Of a stretch of DNA of 26,259 bases, positions 8,701 to 16,529 are shown in pieces; the first letter of the stretch is position 1, and each line of letters starts with the position of its first letter. This DNA is from Treponema sp. UBA4319. Its GTDB lineage: Bacteria; Spirochaetota; Spirochaetia; Treponematales; Treponemataceae. The stretch is from positions 1-26,259 of the forward strand of contig DGUD01000192.1 of the NCBI GenBank assembly GCA_002393865.1. Reading direction: 5' to 3'. The notes beneath the pieces were generated by a model. That model was not told the origin of the DNA and searched no databases. It worked only from the letters and a program-made list of their open reading frames with translations. The position numbers were made by a program, and so were the translations under genes.

Positions 8701-11700
8701 AGACCGGTGCCCTTGAGTCTACGGTGAACGCCACGCTTGAGAGCACGACGCAGGATGTCCGCACCCGTATGCAGGAGGCCATCGACCGCTACAATGAGTC
8801 CGCCGCCAATTATACGAAGGAGGTCGAGACCCGCACGTTCAACCTGCACAGCGAGCTTGATGAGCACCTGAACGGACTGGAGCAGGCAATCGGCGACAAA
8901 ACCGGCGCCATGCACGACGAGCTGGAGCAGAAGCTGCAGGAGCTTGCCTCAGGGGCAGAGCAGCAGCTTTCCGATGTATCTGGGGCGCTCGGCCAGCGCA
9001 TTGATGCGCTTTCCGCCGATATGGGCGGCCGCATAGACACGGTGAACGAATCGCTCGGTGGCCGCATCGGCACGGTCTCCGCCGACATGGGCGAGCGTAT
9101 CAATACGCTTTCCGCCGAGCTGGGAGCCCGCGTAGACGATGTGGACGGCTCTCTCAGCCAGAAGCTCAGCGCCGTCGCATCCGGTGCGGCAGAGCAGCTT
9201 TCCGCGCTGTCCGAAGAGATGGACGACAAGATACAGAACGTTGACGGCAGCCTGAATGAGCGCCTTGATAGCATGTCAGGGGCGCTCGGCGGGCGTATCG
9301 GCGATATTGACGGCGAGCTGTCGCAGCGCATAGACACGGTGAACGAATCGCTCGGCAGCCGCATCGATGCGGTCGCTGCCGACATGGACAATCGTATCAA
9401 TACGCTTTCCGCCGATACCGGCAGCCGTATCGATGCGGTCGCCGCCGGCATGGACAATCGCATCAGTACGCTTTCTGCCGATACCGGCAGCCGCATAGAA
9501 AGCCTGGGCACGGAACTTGGCGACAGAATCGCCTCGCTCGCTACGGATACCGCACAGAAGATTGCCGCTACGGGCGGGCAGATTGATTCCTTTGCCGCAG
9601 ACATGCGCCGCCAGCTTGACGAGCTTTCCGGCGAGCTCCGGAGCCGTACCGACGGCTACAACGAGGAGCTGGCGTCCCAGACGGATCGCCTGCACAGCGA
9701 GCTTGAGCAGCGGAGCGCCTCCCTGCTGCAGGAAATCGCGGACAAGGCGAGCGGTGCTTCCCAGTCCGTCGCCGCGCAGATTGACGGCATCCACCGCTCC
9801 ATGGAGGATATCGGCTCCACGGTCGCCAAAAAACTGGGCAAAGTTGCCGATGACGTAAGAAAACGCACCGATGCTGCCATAGAGAAGTACAACAAGGAAG
9901 CTTCCGGCTATGCGGACAGCATTGACGCGAGCACGGATGAGCTCCGCCGGACGCTCGCGGAGAAAATCGAGGCCTTCAAGCAGGAGATTGCCGATAAGAC
10001 AGAGGCAATCGACACTGAAATTAAAGAGAACGTCAACGCCATCACGGTCAAGGTTGATTTTGCCAAGGCTGACATAAAGAACCAGACCGAGGCGATTGAG
10101 AAATCCGTGGACGCGCAGCTTGAGAACATGAAGAACGACGTCGCTGCCCGTACCTCCGAGGCTGTAGAGAAGTACCGCAAGAATGCCGCCGTGTACATAA
10201 AGAACATCGAGGACTACACGAGCAATATGCAGGATACGCTCAAAGAGAAGAAGGACGACCTTGAGAAGCGCGTCGCCGATTTCTCCAACGAAATCAACGC
10301 CGTCATCACGGAAAAAACCACCGCGCTCAACGACGCATTCAACTCCCGCACGAACGATATCAGCACTGACCTGAACGGAAAGATTTCGGCGCTGAGCGGC
10401 TCCCTTACCACAAAGACGCAGGATTTGGACGCCAGCCTGAACGGCAGGATTTCCGACCTTACGCAGTCGATGGAAGAACAGACACGCTCGCTTGACGAAA
10501 AGCTTGCCCTGCTCAAAGATAGCCTTGACTCAAGGACGGCATCCCTTGACTCTGATATCAGCGGGCGCTACGAAAAACTGTCTGATACTCTGCATGAAAA
10601 AATCGATACGCTTGACAGCTCGCTCAGCAGCTCTATCTCTGAGCTGGAATCGTCGCTTGCGGACAGTACCGGGCGGCTGGGGAGCTCCATCGCCGCTTTG
10701 GACAGCGACCTCAATCAGAAGACCGGTACGCTTGGTGGCGACATAGAGAAACGCTTTGCCGCCCTGAGCGACGAGCTTGCTGAGCAGACGAGGGGCATCG
10801 ACGCGGACATCAACAGCCGCGCCGCCGAGCTGAACGAGCTGCTGGAGCAGCGCAGCGGCGAGCTTGACGACAACATGACGGCCCGCATCGAAGGACTTTC
10901 CGACGATTACAACAGCAGGGCACGGGGTATCGAGGAGCAGATAAACGGACTCGTCGATTCCCTTGCGGAGCAAGTCGAGAAGCGCACGCAAAGCCTTGAC
11001 GGCGGCGTGAGCGCAAAAATCGTCGAGCTGAGCAGCCGCCTTGATTCCGAGTCCCAGCGGCTCGGCGACTCTATCGACAGCAGGATAGCCTCTCTTTCCG
11101 ACTCGCTGCACGGAAAAGTCGATCAGCTTGACGACGAGGTCTCTTCTATAAATGAGCGCTATGCCGATATTTCTTCCGAGCTGCATGAGAAATTTGACGG
11201 TCTGGCGGAAGAGCTTTCCGCAGCTACCGGCAGGATGGAGGAGAGCATCAGCACGGAGATTTCCGGCAGGACGGAATCGCTGGGCAATGCCATTGATTCC
11301 TCTGTCGCAGAGCTTTCTGCCCGTCTGGACGAGAAGCTTGATGCGCTTGACGGCGACTTCCTTAGCCGCTCCGAGAAAATCGCAGCGGAGCAGGATGCCC
11401 GGATTCAGCAGCTTACCGATGCCTTCCACGAAAAGTCTCAGGGGCTTGACGACGAGATTAACGGCATTGTCGATACGCTTACGCAGAAAGTCGCGCAGAG
11501 CACGCAGGACTTCAACGGAGATGTCAGCGCAAAGATTCTGGAGCTGTCAAACGATTTCACTGCGAAGGCGAACGCGATTGATGCCAATATCAGCGAGATG
11601 ACCGCGGCGCTGAGCCGTGCGCTTGAGGAAAAGACCGGCGCTGTCGGCGATGACCTTGACAGCCGCATAGCGTCTCTGAGCGCTGCCCTTGACGAGCGGA

Positions 11701-14700
11701 CAACGGCGCTTGACAACGAGGTGAACGGCAAGTACGAGGAGCTTTCTTCCGAGCTGAACGCCCGCATCGATTCCCTTGCAGACGCCGTGGAGGCGCGCGC
11801 CTCATCGATTGATTCCGGCGTTGACGAAAAGATTGCCATGCTGCATGATTCCGTGGAAAAACAGACGCGCGGCATCGACGATAATGTCGGCAGCCGGCTT
11901 GACGCGCTCAATGCCCTTGTGGAGGACCGCACGAATTCGATTTCCGCCGCAATGGAGCAGCGGACAGAAAGCCTTGACAAAGAGGTGAACGGCCGCATTG
12001 ATGCGCTGCAGGAAACCGTTACGCAGCGCACCAAGTCGATAGACGATACCGTGATGAAGAACATCTCCGACCTGTACAAAAAGGCGAATACTATCCGGGA
12101 TGACATGAAGACAAAGACGAGCCAGCTTGAGGAGGCGGTGAACAAGAAGCTCATCTCCATCGCGACCGAGGTAAAGGCCAAGTCCGAGGATGCAATCAAC
12201 AAGTACTGGAACACCTGCAACACGTACACGCGGGATATCGAAGACCGCACGGCTTCCCTGCGGAATGCGCTGGAAGAGCGCACTTCCTTGCTCAACAAAG
12301 AGATGGATGAGAAGACCCGCTTGCTGGATGCCGCTATGAAGCAGCGTTCCAATGCTCTTGACGAGGATATCACCAAAAAGCTCATGGAGCTGGGCAACAA
12401 GGCAAAGGCAATCAACGCGGAGATTCACGGCAAAACGTCCGAACTTCAGAAATCCGTGACCAAGCAGCTTGACGAGATGACCAGCGACGTAAAGAAGCAG
12501 ACGACCGCCGCTATAGAAAAGTACCGCAACACGACGCTGACGTACACGCAGAACATCGAGGATCGTACCTCTACGCTCAGAAAGGCGCTGGAAAAACGGA
12601 CTTCCGCGCTGGAGAAGGAGATTAACGAAAAGACGACGCTGCTTGAGACCGCGCTGAACCATCAGCTTGCCGAAGTAAAGGACAAGACCGCGGCAATCAA
12701 CAGGGCGATGGCCGCAAAGTCTGCGGAATTCCAGGATGCCCTGCAGAAAGAGCTGGTCGATCTGACGAACAATGTGACCAAGCAGACTGCCGCCGCCATC
12801 GAGCAGTACAAGAATACGGCTACGTCGTACACAAAGGATGTCGAGTCCCGCACGGCGGAGCTCCATGCCGCGCTGGAAGACAGGACGTCGATGCTGCACA
12901 AGGAGATTGTGGACAAGACCGGTGCCCTTGAGCATGCGCTCAACGACAAGACCGACGCGCTCGCCATCGTGCTCAAAGACAGGACTGGCGTGCTTTCCTC
13001 CGAGTCCACCAAGCGCATAGATGCAATCAACGCGGATATGCTCAGCAGGACGGGGCTCATTGCCGAGGAGCTGAACAAGCGCACGAATTCCCTTTCCGCG
13101 GATGTCGAGAGCCGCACCAAGAAAATCGCCGACGATCTTGAGACTCGCACCGCTTCGCTTGCCGCTGATTTGGTAGGGCGCACGGACGGTCTTGCCGCAG
13201 ACTTCGCAAAGAAGACCGCGGAGCTTTCTGCCGACATGGAGAGCCGTACCGATGCACTCTCCAAGGAATTCGGCAAGCGCAGCGATTCGCTTTCGGCAGA
13301 GATTAAGGATAAGACTGATGCGCTTTCCGTTGAGCTCAAGAACCTGACGGGCGAGCTTGAGGGCACGCTCGCGCGCAAGACCGAGGCGCTTGCCGCTGAC
13401 ACGGACGGCAAGGTTGCGGCTATTTCCAAGGAAATCACAAAACGCACGGAAGGGCTCGCCGCAGAGCTTGAGAAGAAGACAAAGGAGCTCAATTCCCATT
13501 TTGACAACCAGACAAAGAACATCGTCTCCGACTTTACCAAAAAGGCGGGCGATATTGTTTCCGATGTCAAGAAACGCGCATCTGATTTTGAGACTGCGGT
13601 CACTACCCGGAATTCCGACATAACGACGCGGCTCACAAAGAAAGTTGACGAGCTTGCCGAAGAGCTTGAGGGCAAGGTAAAGGCCTTTGAGGACACGCTG
13701 GACGAAAAGACGTCCACTATCGAGCGGGACTTCATCACCCGGCTCGGCAGCCTGAAGGATACCCTTGACGCTTCTTATGCGGATGCAAAGCGGACTGCCG
13801 ACGAGCTGAGCGTGGACACGAACGGCAATACGAAGCAGCTTGCTGAGATTCAGGACGTGTTCAATGCCCGCACTGAGGAAATGCAGCGCCGCTACGAGAG
13901 CCTGTATGAGAATGCGCTTGCCCGCGCGGAGCAGCAGGAGAATGCTGCCTATGAGAAGTACCAGGCCATCAGCAGCAGCAATCTGGACAAGTATAAGAAC
14001 GACCTCCAGAAGCATGTGGATGACATGCAGTCAAAGGTCACGACCTCGCTCCTGGAGCTTGAGCAGCAGTCCAAGGATATCCGGGCTGCGGTAGAGGCTT
14101 CCATCGCAAAGATGGAGGAAGAGTACCGCCAGTCCGAGGAGACCTCGCATGCTACTGCAGCCCGCATAAACGAGGAGACAAAGACGAGTACCGAGCGCCT
14201 TGAGTCGTTCAGCGCCGCCATGAAAAGCCAGCTGGATCAGTTTGACGCCAAGCTGGTGCAGTCAATGCAGGCTGTCGCCGCCGACTACGACGCCCGCCAG
14301 TCAAAATTCCTGACGGGGCTGGACAAGCAGCTTGACAGCTACAAAAAGGAGATGGAGTACCGCTTCAAGAAGCTCTCCACGGCCGGGGAGGACGTTGACA
14401 ATCTGGAGCAGACGCTGCGCGCCCTGCTTGAGAAATCCCAGAAGAAGGTCGTCGGCGACTTTGAGAAATTCAGCGGCGACATGGCAAAGCAGCAGTCAGA
14501 CTTTGAGACCTCTCTCAAGACAAAAGAGCAGAAGCTCAAGGACGACCTTGCCACGCTCAAAGACAATATCGAGGAGCTGAAGAAAAAGTCTTACGTGAAC
14601 ACGAGCACCAAGCTCAAGGCCTTTGAGGATTCCTTTGCCGTTGACCTCAAGAAGCGGGAGGAGGAGCTTTCCCTTCAGCTGGTCTCCTGGAAGAACGACT

Positions 14701-16493
14701 TTGACAAGCGCCTGTCAACCTTTACCGACGAGTACGCGAAAAACCGCCGCGACCTTGAGGTGAAGTATATCGAAGACTTGAAGAAACGCCTGATTGAGGT
14801 TCAGACCAAGACGAACGAGCAGGAGCAGAAATTCCAGACGACGCTCCAGAGCAACCAGGCCGCAATTCAGGATCAGGTGAACAGCGTGGATCAGCGCCTG
14901 CACGACTTTATCGAGCGCTACAAGGCTGAGCTCAAGAACACGACGGAGCAGGCCGATGCCTACCTGAAGCAGGAGTACGAGCGCCACAACCGCATGGTCG
15001 AGGAGCAGCTGAACAAGAACCAGCGTTCCTTTGAGGATCATCTTGGCGAGCTCCAGCGTACCTTTGAGGACAAGCAGACGACGAACGCCGCCGCAATGGA
15101 TGCCGCCCTGCAGGAATTCAATTCATGGCGCCAGCGGCTATCGCAGCAGTTCGATGTCTCCAAAGACCAGTTCGAGGAGCAGTTTGCTGAATTCAGCAAG
15201 AAGGCCGTGCAGAAGATGGACAGCGTCTCCGTGCAGGTGAACGGCGACCGCAGCCAGATTCAGGACAACATCGACAAGCTTGCGCTGCGGACTGCGGAGG
15301 CGCTCAAGTCCTACGAAAAGCAGTCTGCCCAGATTATCGAGCAACTGCGCTCCCAGTTTGACAGCATGCTTGCACGCACAAAGTCCATGGTTGACGAGCA
15401 GACATCCCAGACGAATGCCGACATGAAGAAGCTGAAGAAGGACTTTGCCGACATGACCGACCGGGATAAGGATGCGTACCGCAAGATGATTGAGCGGCTC
15501 AACACGGATACGAACGAGCTGCAGGTCAAGATTGACGGCATCAACAAGAGCATGGCGAATTTCACGACGCAGACCGGTCTCTTTGACAGGGCGAACGAGC
15601 TGAAGGATCAGCTTGGCAGCTCTATCGACGAGCTCCGCGACAAAATCAAGGAAATCGCCTCGTATGAGGACAAAATCGACAGCATAAACAAGCAGCTCGC
15701 GCAGGTTGAGCGGATGAATTCCGATGTTGACCGGAAGATTGCGAATTACAATTCTCAGAGCGCCACGATAGAGCGCCTTGACGAGAAATTCTCACGCCTG
15801 ATGAACCTGAGCAATTCAATGGACGAGAAAATCGCGAATCTGACGACGACAAGCGACGATCTGGTGCACATGCAGTCAATGGTGCGCAATTTCCAGAATA
15901 CGCTGGAGGAGATTCAGAACCGCTACGACCGCATTGAGACAAAGGGACAGACGATTGAGAATGTCGCCAAGACCGTCGACAACACGGTGGATAAGATTGA
16001 CAAGCTTGAGAAACGGCTTGGCAAGTGCGACGCGCAGGTCGAGAAGCTGCCCAAGGAAATCAAGCGGATGCAGGAGAACGTGGATTCCATCATCCACAGC
16101 AGCGGCAGAATCTCGGATGCGGTGGACAAGCTTGCCTCGCTGCAGCAGGTCATCGACGACACCGAAAAGCGCATAGAGGAAGTGAATGCTTCACGCGAGG
16201 AAATCGAATCGATTATGGATCGCGTCAACGAGGTCTCTTCCAATGCGGAGGAGCAGCTGCGCACGCTCCAGACTGTGGCAAAGGCGAGCAGCGCCAAAAA
16301 GACCAGCTCTTCGCGCTCTCGCTCAAGCGGCTCTGGTGGCGGTGCGACTACCCCTCAGGTCAAAGAGGCTGTCCGTAACCTGAAGGTACAGAAAGGCTGG
16401 TCAAACAAAGAGATTGCCAAGATGCTCGATATTACGGAAAGCGAAGTCGCACTTATTCTGGAGCTTGCTGACGCGAGCGACGACGAAGACTAG
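5760..16493 (+). CDS. Giant membrane-anchored hendecad coiled-coil protein with C-terminal HTH-like domain (SpiroCoCo-like), 3,577 aa
   Basis: One uninterrupted frame of 3,577 codons. The GTG start at 5760 is preceded by GGGTGGG (5744-5750), a plausible but weak ribosome site. Residues 4-22 form one hydrophobic segment followed by R22, K26, K34, K36 and R37, so the positive-inside rule predicts a single-pass anchor with the rest in the cytoplasm. Residues ~40-255 are mixed coiled coil. From ~256 to ~2670 the chain is built of consecutive 11-residue units (pattern LxxxhxxRhxS, for example LAGELGARIDS), with rare 7-residue inserts; seven copies of a distinct module occur within it. Residues ~2670-3500 are long coiled coil without the strict 11-mer. 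A Ser/Arg/Gly linker (~3510-3529) leads to a helix-turn-helix-like end (GWSNKEIAKMLDITESEVAL). From memory NCBI names such spirochaete proteins SpiroCoCo; function is unknown. A cytoskeletal or scaffold role is inference. Confidence 0.85.
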   Translation: MGTLACIIISVILSGALSAVLRQIDKNASSMEKIKRYAETRKAEFDKYFDERGQNLSRLSAELDTKNIAVKAAVKRLDQQYAEFTERASELQAPLDAVNGINDKIASYDKALSSLMDMTAAVEQNLERVKNEADIIDKFNTRLDKQEKTLSLMEKKIPETIRKFADKNIEQLNLVKTDLLDQYAARAEEIGETTQRYLGENKTIMEKIQSDIRAAYDNAAEQARQLEDTAFKELQARSEERRSKTLDELDSQSRQLEALISGKIQTAQKNIIERTKAFDSSFAEQNKKFADQFDQKIGSLSSYVENKTGELMQDLEDKANHLNDAIAERIGVMDSTFADKTRVLTETFDERASEMSASFEDVTGKMRDDIDDRTNALLSRFNETSANIATSIKAAEDDLQSRFAATTDTIENSMSNTADALQAQFEGRKAALENSMKDTFDSLTAALHGKTGELQNLFEERTAKLGSELQAVTDSLNNAWQSDNAEIQGRFDEVVARLEQDFSGRTQGLEDDLAQKTATLSEAIKQRTANLVSLFNEKSSALDADVRKRLAGLNESVSNDTTALEELLKKKVNDLNAKVSSIDTQIKNKTGSLEKTVVQELTEMTDHVRKQTDAVIADYNEASRQYGTEVESRIAALRADLDSRFGGISEEIGGRADGVHAELSRRMDDIDGALSSRIAELDSGATSRMDSISSDMEQRIAGLGEDVHKRIGDIDNAVVQQLSALSDGTGQKIASLSDELGARIDGLASDSGSKIASLAGELGARIDSLASDSDSKITSLADGVKSRMDGIEADALNRLASVSETLGGRIDSLAGDAGQRIDSLAGELGARIDSLASDSDSKITSLADGVKSRMDDIETDARDRLASVSETLGSSIGSLASEAGQKISGLSDDLYGRIEALTSDSDSRITSLADSVNSRMERIDADASRGIDAFSAEMRGKLDSLDAELAQRIAAASDTADSRLAQVDDTIAELTDRIRSETGALESTVNATLESTTQDVRTRMQEAIDRYNESAANYTKEVETRTFNLHSELDEHLNGLEQAIGDKTGAMHDELEQKLQELASGAEQQLSDVSGALGQRIDALSADMGGRIDTVNESLGGRIGTVSADMGERINTLSAELGARVDDVDGSLSQKLSAVASGAAEQLSALSEEMDDKIQNVDGSLNERLDSMSGALGGRIGDIDGELSQRIDTVNESLGSRIDAVAADMDNRINTLSADTGSRIDAVAAGMDNRISTLSADTGSRIESLGTELGDRIASLATDTAQKIAATGGQIDSFAADMRRQLDELSGELRSRTDGYNEELASQTDRLHSELEQRSASLLQEIADKASGASQSVAAQIDGIHRSMEDIGSTVAKKLGKVADDVRKRTDAAIEKYNKEASGYADSIDASTDELRRTLAEKIEAFKQEIADKTEAIDTEIKENVNAITVKVDFAKADIKNQTEAIEKSVDAQLENMKNDVAARTSEAVEKYRKNAAVYIKNIEDYTSNMQDTLKEKKDDLEKRVADFSNEINAVITEKTTALNDAFNSRTNDISTDLNGKISALSGSLTTKTQDLDASLNGRISDLTQSMEEQTRSLDEKLALLKDSLDSRTASLDSDISGRYEKLSDTLHEKIDTLDSSLSSSISELESSLADSTGRLGSSIAALDSDLNQKTGTLGGDIEKRFAALSDELAEQTRGIDADINSRAAELNELLEQRSGELDDNMTARIEGLSDDYNSRARGIEEQINGLVDSLAEQVEKRTQSLDGGVSAKIVELSSRLDSESQRLGDSIDSRIASLSDSLHGKVDQLDDEVSSINERYADISSELHEKFDGLAEELSAATGRMEESISTEISGRTESLGNAIDSSVAELSARLDEKLDALDGDFLSRSEKIAAEQDARIQQLTDAFHEKSQGLDDEINGIVDTLTQKVAQSTQDFNGDVSAKILELSNDFTAKANAIDANISEMTAALSRALEEKTGAVGDDLDSRIASLSAALDERTTALDNEVNGKYEELSSELNARIDSLADAVEARASSIDSGVDEKIAMLHDSVEKQTRGIDDNVGSRLDALNALVEDRTNSISAAMEQRTESLDKEVNGRIDALQETVTQRTKSIDDTVMKNISDLYKKANTIRDDMKTKTSQLEEAVNKKLISIATEVKAKSEDAINKYWNTCNTYTRDIEDRTASLRNALEERTSLLNKEMDEKTRLLDAAMKQRSNALDEDITKKLMELGNKAKAINAEIHGKTSELQKSVTKQLDEMTSDVKKQTTAAIEKYRNTTLTYTQNIEDRTSTLRKALEKRTSALEKEINEKTTLLETALNHQLAEVKDKTAAINRAMAAKSAEFQDALQKELVDLTNNVTKQTAAAIEQYKNTATSYTKDVESRTAELHAALEDRTSMLHKEIVDKTGALEHALNDKTDALAIVLKDRTGVLSSESTKRIDAINADMLSRTGLIAEELNKRTNSLSADVESRTKKIADDLETRTASLAADLVGRTDGLAADFAKKTAELSADMESRTDALSKEFGKRSDSLSAEIKDKTDALSVELKNLTGELEGTLARKTEALAADTDGKVAAISKEITKRTEGLAAELEKKTKELNSHFDNQTKNIVSDFTKKAGDIVSDVKKRASDFETAVTTRNSDITTRLTKKVDELAEELEGKVKAFEDTLDEKTSTIERDFITRLGSLKDTLDASYADAKRTADELSVDTNGNTKQLAEIQDVFNARTEEMQRRYESLYENALARAEQQENAAYEKYQAISSSNLDKYKNDLQKHVDDMQSKVTTSLLELEQQSKDIRAAVEASIAKMEEEYRQSEETSHATAARINEETKTSTERLESFSAAMKSQLDQFDAKLVQSMQAVAADYDARQSKFLTGLDKQLDSYKKEMEYRFKKLSTAGEDVDNLEQTLRALLEKSQKKVVGDFEKFSGDMAKQQSDFETSLKTKEQKLKDDLATLKDNIEELKKKSYVNTSTKLKAFEDSFAVDLKKREEELSLQLVSWKNDFDKRLSTFTDEYAKNRRDLEVKYIEDLKKRLIEVQTKTNEQEQKFQTTLQSNQAAIQDQVNSVDQRLHDFIERYKAELKNTTEQADAYLKQEYERHNRMVEEQLNKNQRSFEDHLGELQRTFEDKQTTNAAAMDAALQEFNSWRQRLSQQFDVSKDQFEEQFAEFSKKAVQKMDSVSVQVNGDRSQIQDNIDKLALRTAEALKSYEKQSAQIIEQLRSQFDSMLARTKSMVDEQTSQTNADMKKLKKDFADMTDRDKDAYRKMIERLNTDTNELQVKIDGINKSMANFTTQTGLFDRANELKDQLGSSIDELRDKIKEIASYEDKIDSINKQLAQVERMNSDVDRKIANYNSQSATIERLDEKFSRLMNLSNSMDEKIANLTTTSDDLVHMQSMVRNFQNTLEEIQNRYDRIETKGQTIENVAKTVDNTVDKIDKLEKRLGKCDAQVEKLPKEIKRMQENVDSIIHSSGRISDAVDKLASLQQVIDDTEKRIEEVNASREEIESIMDRVNEVSSNAEEQLRTLQTVAKASSAKKTSSSRSRSSGSGGGATTPQVKEAVRNLKVQKGWSNKEIAKMLDITESEVALILELADASDDED
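7569..7683 (+). repeat. Punctuation module, copy 1 of 7 in the giant coiled-coil gene
   Basis: The module core reads, in 11-residue steps, MTDHVRKQTDA, VIADYNEASRQ, YGTEVESRIAA, and is preceded by a 7-residue unit and one 11-mer (IKNKTGS, LEKTVVQELTE). Other copies have their core starting at 8745, 9843, 10128, 12159, 12477 and 12762 (residues ~996, 1362, 1457, 2134, 2240, 2335). All place Ala (or Val) and Tyr at core positions where ordinary units have Leu, plus an invariant Tyr four residues into the second step. Confidence 0.75.
8028..8325 (+). repeat. Perfect 100-bp direct repeat at 198-bp spacing (66-codon duplication)
   Basis: Bases 8028-8127 and 8226-8325 are identical over 100 bases; the following segment also matches in blocks, including 29 identical bases at the start of the next unit. 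The 198-bp step is 66 codons, exactly six hendecads, so the duplication kept both frame and coiled-coil register. Confidence 0.9.
9366..9497 (+). repeat. Near-identical 66-bp tandem repeat (22 codons, two hendecads)
   Basis: Two consecutive 66-bp units encode near-identical 22-residue blocks (VAADMDNRINT LSADTGSRIDA and VAAGMDNRIST LSADTGSRIES). Neighbouring longer-range copies occur at 9033 and 9330 (26 identical bases, 297 bp apart, nine hendecads). Confidence 0.85.
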
Positions 16494-16529
16494 GCGGGAT
16501 GCGCCAGAGCGCGCGCAGACGGCTTGCCT

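Larger units (their letters stand above)
6525..13770 (+). repeat. Hendecad (11-residue, 33-bp) protein repeat array
   Basis: Within the giant gene the translation can be cut into 11-residue units almost without break from residue 256 to about 2670, roughly 215 units. The first position is Leu/Ile/Val/Met/Phe, position 5 is usually hydrophobic, position 8 is often Arg/Lys, and positions 9-11 often read IDS, TAS, TDA or similar. Examples: LASDSDSKITS, VSETLGGRIDS, LSADMESRTDA, LNKEMDEKTRL. Register is shifted only by 7-residue units (for example IKNKTGS, IRSETGA, LDSRTAS) and two irregular spots near residues 1800-1850. Eleven-residue periodicity is known to give right-handed or nearly straight coiled coils instead of the left-handed heptad supercoil. 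Confidence 0.85.

Noticed and set aside
11802..14015. 737-codon open frame on the minus strand, plus others at 7374-8915, 7613-8782 and 11438-12415
   Set aside because: They lie antisense to the hendecad array; the repetitive codon use of the real + strand gene keeps the other frames open. Their translations are biased repeats with no domain.
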